NCBI RefSeq assembly: GCF_014839835.1
Contig: NC_071621.1
Location: forward strand, 17,013,402-17,077,401
Reading direction: 5' to 3'
Source of the DNA: Dryobates pubescens
Lineage: Eukaryota; Chordata; Aves; Piciformes; Picidae
Length of the DNA: 64,000 bases
Both the position numbers and the translations under genes were made by a program. This document shows, piece by piece, positions 59,650-64,000 of this stretch. The notes beneath the pieces are model-generated. The model was not told where the DNA came from. It made no database searches and was given only the letters and a program-made list of their open reading frames with translations. The stretch's first letter is position 1. The number at the start of each line of letters is the position of its first letter.

Positions 59650-62600
59650 TCTCGCCAGCCTCAAGCTAAAGCTCTCCTGCAGGGGGGACTCGAAGCAGGT
59701 CCCCAGGAAGCTGCTCAGGGTCCTGCCAAGGCTGGGGAGGAAAGCAGCAAGTGAAAGAGCTCAGAAGAGCTCCGAGAGCAGCTCGGAGAGCAAGCGGCAG
59801 CCGGGGGCAGGCAGCCGGGGGGCAGGGGGCAGCGGTTGGTGAGGTCAGCTCCCTGGCACCTAGCAACTGCCACCAACTGTCCCAGCTGCCCTCCTCTCCC
59901 TCAGCCCTGCCTGCAGGAAGCTCCAGCGGCTCCAGCCAGCCAACTTGCTCCAAGCCAAGCTCCAAGGCCAAGCGGCTGGGAAGCCGAAGGCAGCGAGTCG
60001 GGAGGGGAAGCAGCGAAAGCAGCCAAAGCATCTCCCTGCGCTCGGCAGCTGCCAGGCCACCTCTCCAGGCTCCCCGGGACCCCTCCTGCCGGTACGGGAC
60101 ACCTCCTCCTCCCCTTGCCCAGGGCTTCCCAAGCCCTCCCGGGGACCCTCCAGCCCCCCAGCGCTCCTTCTCCCAGGGCCCCTCAAGCTCCCCCTGCCCC
60201 CGGCCCCTTCGCCAGCCCCCAGAGCTCTCCAGCCCCAGGGACCTCCAGGCTGCCCCCGCCCCAGGGACCCCCCACGTCCCCCGGCCCCTTCGCCAGCTGC
60301 CGGCACCCTCCTGGCCCGGGGCCGCCTCTCTGCCTCTAGCCCAAAGGCAGCTCCCAGGACCCCCTGCCACAGGGACCCCCCCGAAGTCCTCCTAGCCCAG
60401 GGACCCTCAGCCCTGACGCTGCCCGGACCCCAAACCTCCGCCAGCTGCCGGCGCCTCGGCCGCTGCCTTCCCTTGCTCCGGGAGCTCCGGAGCCCCCCCA
60501 GCGCCCACCCCGACTCCTGTGCCCCCCCGGTGCCAGCGCCCCCCAGGGCCTGCCGCTGCCCCCCGTTCCCCTCTGCCCCCGAGCCCCCAGCGCTCCCCCC
60601 GCCGAGCCCCGCGCCTCAGCCGCCCCTTCCCCGCTCCTCTGCTGCAGCCTCAACCCCCCCAGCTCCCTCAGCTGCTCCTCACAACTTCTCCACAGCCTTC
60701 TCCTCCTTCCCCAGACCCCTCCCCAGCTTCCTTGCCCTGCTCTGGCCCTGCCCCAGCCCTCAAGCTCCTCCTGGCAGGGAGAGCCCAACCCCGCCCCCAG
60801 GCTTGCAGCTGTGGGCTCCCCAGTGCCCAGCCCAGGGGCACAATCCCTGCCCTGCTCCTGCTGCCTCTGCCTTCAGCACTCCTTCCACATCTGCCCTGCA
60901 GCTGGAGCAAGGGGGGAGAAGAAGGGCAGGGAGGTGACAGCACCAGCACTGGAACAGGCTGCCCAGGGAGGAGGTGGAGTCCCCAGCCCTGCAGGTCTTC
61001 AACAAGTGTGTGGCCATGGCCCCTGGGGACAGGCTTTGGTGGCCATGCTGGTGCTGGGTAGATGCTTGGACTGGATGACCTTCCAGGTCTTCCTGGGGAC
61101 CTTCCAGGTCTTAGTGATCTTAGAGGTCTTCTTGGTGACCTTAGAGAACTTCTAGATGACCTTAGAGATCCCTCTGCACCCTTCATGGTTCCCTGGCTCT
61201 TGCTCAGCTGAGGAGCATTTAGTCTGCCTCCAGCCCAGGCTTTGATGGCCACAGTGGGCTTGGGTTGGTGCTTGGACTCAATGAGCTCAGAGAGCTTCTC
61301 CAGCCCAAGCCATTCTCTGCTTCTCTGGCCTGCAGGACCCCAAGTCCCCAGTGCAGGAGGTGCTGCATGCACAGCACCTTGGGCCCTGGCTCAGCTGCCC
61401 CCAGGGAGTGCAGCAGGCAGCTGAGGGTGGAGCTGCAGCTGGAGAGGGCTTCCCCCATGGGCTCCTTGGCCATGGCTGAGTGGGCATCCAGGAGAGCAGA
61501 GCCCTTGGCTGGCCTTGGCCCCAGCCTCCCGCTCCTTCTTTGCTCTCAAGCTAAAGCTCTCCTGCAGGGGGGACTCGAAGCAGGTCCCCAGGAAGCTGCT
61601 CAGGGTCCTGCCAAGGCTGGGGAGGAAAGCAGCAAGTGAAAGAGCTCAGAAGAGCTCCGAGAGCAGCTCGGAGAGCAAGCGGCAGCCGGGGGCAGGCAGC
61701 CGGGGGGCAGGGGGCAGCGGTTGGTGAGGTCAGCTCCCTGGCACCTAGCAACTGCCACCAACTGTCCCAGCTGCCCTCCTCTCCCTCAGCCCTGCCTGCA
61801 GGAAGCTCCAGCGGCTCCAGCCAGCCAACTTGCTCCAAGCCAAGCTCCAAGGCCAAGCGGCTGGGAAGCCGAAGGCAGCGAGTCGGGAGGGGAAGCAGCG
61901 AAAGCAGCCAAAGCATCTCCCTGCGCTCAGCAGCTGCCAGGCCACCTCTCCAGGCTCCCCGGGACCCCTCCTGCCGGTACGGGACACCTCCTCCTCCCCT
62001 TGCCCAGGGCTTCCCAAGCCCTCCCGGGGACCCTCCAGCCCCCCAGCGCTCCTTCTCCCAGGGCCCCTCAAGCTCCCCCTGCCCCCGGCCCCTTCGCCAG
62101 CCCCCAGAGCTCTCCAGCCCCAGGGACCTCCAGGCTGCCCCCGCCCCAGGGACCCCCCACGTCCCCCTGCCCCTTCGCCAGCTGCCGGCACCCTCCTGGC
62201 CCGGGGCCGCCTCTCTGCCTCTAGCCCAAGGGCAGCTCCCAGGACCCCCTGCCACAGGGACCCCCCCGAAGTCCTCCTAGCCCAGGGACCCTCAGCCCTG
62301 ACGCTGCCCGGACCCCAAACCTCCGCCAGCTGCCGGCGCCTCGGCCGCTGCCTTCCCTTGCTCCGGGAGCTCCGGAGCCCCCCCAGCGCCCACCCCGACT
62401 CCTGTGCCCCCCCGGTGCCAGCGCCCCCCAGGGCCTGCCGCTGCCCCCCGTTCCCCTCTGCCCCCGAGCCCCCAGCGCTCCCCCCGCCGAGCCCCGCGCC
62501 TCAGCCGCCCCTTCCCCGCTCCTCTGCTGCAGCCTCACCCCCACCCAGCTGCCTCGGCTGCTCCTCACTGCTTCCCCAGACCCCTCCCCAGCTTCCTTGC

Positions 62601-64000
62601 CCTGCTCTGGCCCTGCCCCAGCCCTCTAGGTCCTCCTGGCAGGGAGAGCCCAACCCTGCCCCCAGGCTTGCAGCTGTGGGCTCCCCAGTGCCCAGCCCAG
62701 GGGCACAATCCCTGCCCTGCTGGCTCTGCCTTCAGCACTCCTTCCACATCTGCCCTGCAGCTGGAGCAAGGGGGGAGAAGAAGGGCAGGGAGGTGACAGC
62801 ACCAGCACTGGAACAGGCTGCCCAGGGAGGAGGTGGAGTCCCCAGCCCTGCAGGTCTTCAACAAGTGTGTGGCCATGGCCCCTGGGGACAGGCTTTGGTG
62901 GCCATGCTGGTGCTGGGTAGATGCTTGGACTGGATGACCTTCCAGGTCTTAGTGATCTTAGAGGTCTTCTTGGTGACCTTAGAGAACTTCTAGATGACCT
63001 TAGAGATCCCTCTGCACCCTTCATGGTTCCCTGGCTCTTGCTCAGCTGAGGAGCATTTAGTCTGCCTCCAGCCCAGGCTTTGATGGCCACAGTGGGCTTG
63101 GGTTGGTGCTTGGACTCAATGAGCTCAGAGAGCTTCTCCAGCCCAAGCCATTCTCTGCTTCTCTGGCCTGCAGGACCCCAAGTCCCCAGTGCAGGAGGTG
63201 CTGCATGCACAGCACCTTGGGCCCTGGCTCAGCTGCCCCCAGGGAGTGCAGCAGGCAGCTGAGGGTGGAGCTGCAGCTGGAGAGGGCTTCCCCCATGGGC
63301 TCCTTGGCCATGGCTGAGTGGGCATCCAGGAGAGCAGAGCCCTTGGCTGGCCTTGGCCCCAGCCTCCCGCTCCTTCTTTGCTCTCAAGCTAAAGCTCTCC
63401 TGCAGGGGGGACTCGAAGCAGGTCCCCAGGAAGCTGCTCAGGGTCCTGCCAAGGCTGGGGAGGAAAGCAGCAAGTGAAAGAGCTCAGAAGAGCTCCGAGA
63501 GCAGCTCGGAGAGCAAGCGGCAGCCGGGGGCAGGCAGCCGGGGGGCAGGGGGCAGCGGTTGGTGAGGTCAGCTCCCTGGCACCTAGCAACTGCCACCAAC
63601 TGTCCCAGCTGCCCTCCTCTCCCTCAGCCCTGCCTGCAGGAAGCTCCAGCGGCTCCAGCCAGCCAACTTGCTCCAAGCCAAGCTCCAAGGCCAAGCGGCT
63701 GGGAAGCCGAAGGCAGCGAGTCGGGAGGGGAAGCCGCGAAAGCAGCCAAAGCATCTCCCTGCGCTCGGCAGCTGCCAGGCCACCTCTCCAGGCTCCCCGG
63801 GACCCCTCCTGCCGGTACGGGACACCTCCTCCTCCCCTTGCCCAGGGCCTCCCAAGCCCTCCCGGGGACCCTCCAGCCCCCCAGCGCTCCTTCTCCCAGG
63901 GCCCCTCAAGCTCCCCCGGCCCCTTCGCCAGCCCCCAGAGCTCTCCAGCCCCAGGGACCTCCAGGCTGCCCCCGCCCCAGGGACCCCCCACGTCCCCCTG
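59650..64000. repeat. Tandem macrosatellite, ~1.85-kb unit, at least 2.3 copies
   Basis: The sequence from about 59,663 (CTCAAGCTAAAGCTCTCCTG) is repeated from about 61,548 and 63,386, giving units of 1,885 and 1,838 bp; the third copy runs off the window. Copies are about 99% identical where aligned. Differences include a shortened CR1 part in the second unit and a 7-bp deletion in the third (CTCCCCCGGCCCC near 63,910). Each unit has a very GC- and CpG-rich half (for example 59,950-60,640) and a CR1-containing half. Proline-rich ORFs of up to 387 codons occur, but the 7-bp deletion and one-base differences argue against coding. Confidence 0.93.
60637..61320 (+). mobile_element. CR1 parts embedded in the macrosatellite unit
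   Basis: In unit 1, antisense CR1 body (GCAGCCTCAACCCCCCCAGC, CACAACTTCTCCACAGCC) occupies 60,637-60,850. It is followed by sense CR1 3' sequence (CTGGAACAGGCTGCCCAGGG, then TTGGACTGGATGACCTTCCA) at 60,940-61,110 and another tail at 61,255-61,310. The same block recurs at 62,520-63,150 in unit 2. CR1 insertion therefore preceded the tandem duplication. Confidence 0.75.

Noticed and set aside
59751-62993. Proline-rich ORFs (up to 387 codons) repeated in the macrosatellite
   Set aside because: The third copy has a 7-bp deletion inside the frame and the copies differ by changes with no codon bias; GC-rich sequence gives long ORFs by chance.
1-64000. tRNA, rRNA or other structured RNA genes
   Set aside because: No tRNA A/B-box pair, rRNA core or recognisable small RNA was noticed by reading; a covariance-model scan (tRNAscan-SE, Rfam) would be decisive and could not be run.

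Overview
The window is vertebrate nuclear DNA, almost certainly from a bird. Three things point there: a beta-family globin gene that reads as an avian embryonic chain, a complete 19-exon RRM1 gene, and many CR1 LINE fragments (5'-truncated, with the CR1 3'-tail wording), which is the dominant avian transposon. The CR1 load is high for a bird, which would fit a piciform, but the species cannot be fixed from the sequence. There are no bacterial, plasmid, phage or CRISPR features; the very long ORFs in the window are by-products of tandem repeats without stop codons.

Layout: 1-2,010 is a G-rich minisatellite and 2,015-3,020 an AT-rich TAATAA-type minisatellite. CR1 fragments, including one with reverse-transcriptase sequence (4,088-5,262), lead up to a compact three-exon globin gene on the + strand (5,712-7,417, poly(A) signal 7,507). 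RRM1 lies tail-to-tail with it on the - strand (about 8,915-36,020); all 19 coding exons were located and add up to exactly 792 codons plus a stop. Nearly every larger RRM1 intron carries its own minisatellite and one or more CR1 pieces. A CpG-rich RRM1 promoter at about 35,957-36,300 abuts a 6.6-kb satellite (36,385-43,055) built from 10-bp units arranged in 60-bp repeats, which are in turn duplicated as a block of about 2.94 kb.

From about 45.9 to 55.4 kb lies a 15-exon + strand gene for an SLC6-family (GABA/betaine/taurine-like) transporter. It has 12 membrane segments, non-canonical residues at the sodium sites, and a predicted N-terminal tail made of ten 14-residue repeats. From 57.2 kb rightwards is the 3' end of an unrecognised - strand gene. 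The right edge (about 59.65 kb to the end) is a tandem macrosatellite with a unit of about 1.85 kb and at least 2.3 near-identical copies.

The globin and RRM1 genes look intact and ordinary. The unusual content is the repeat architecture, the divergent SLC6 gene and the unrecognised gene. No complete new multi-gene system is evident.
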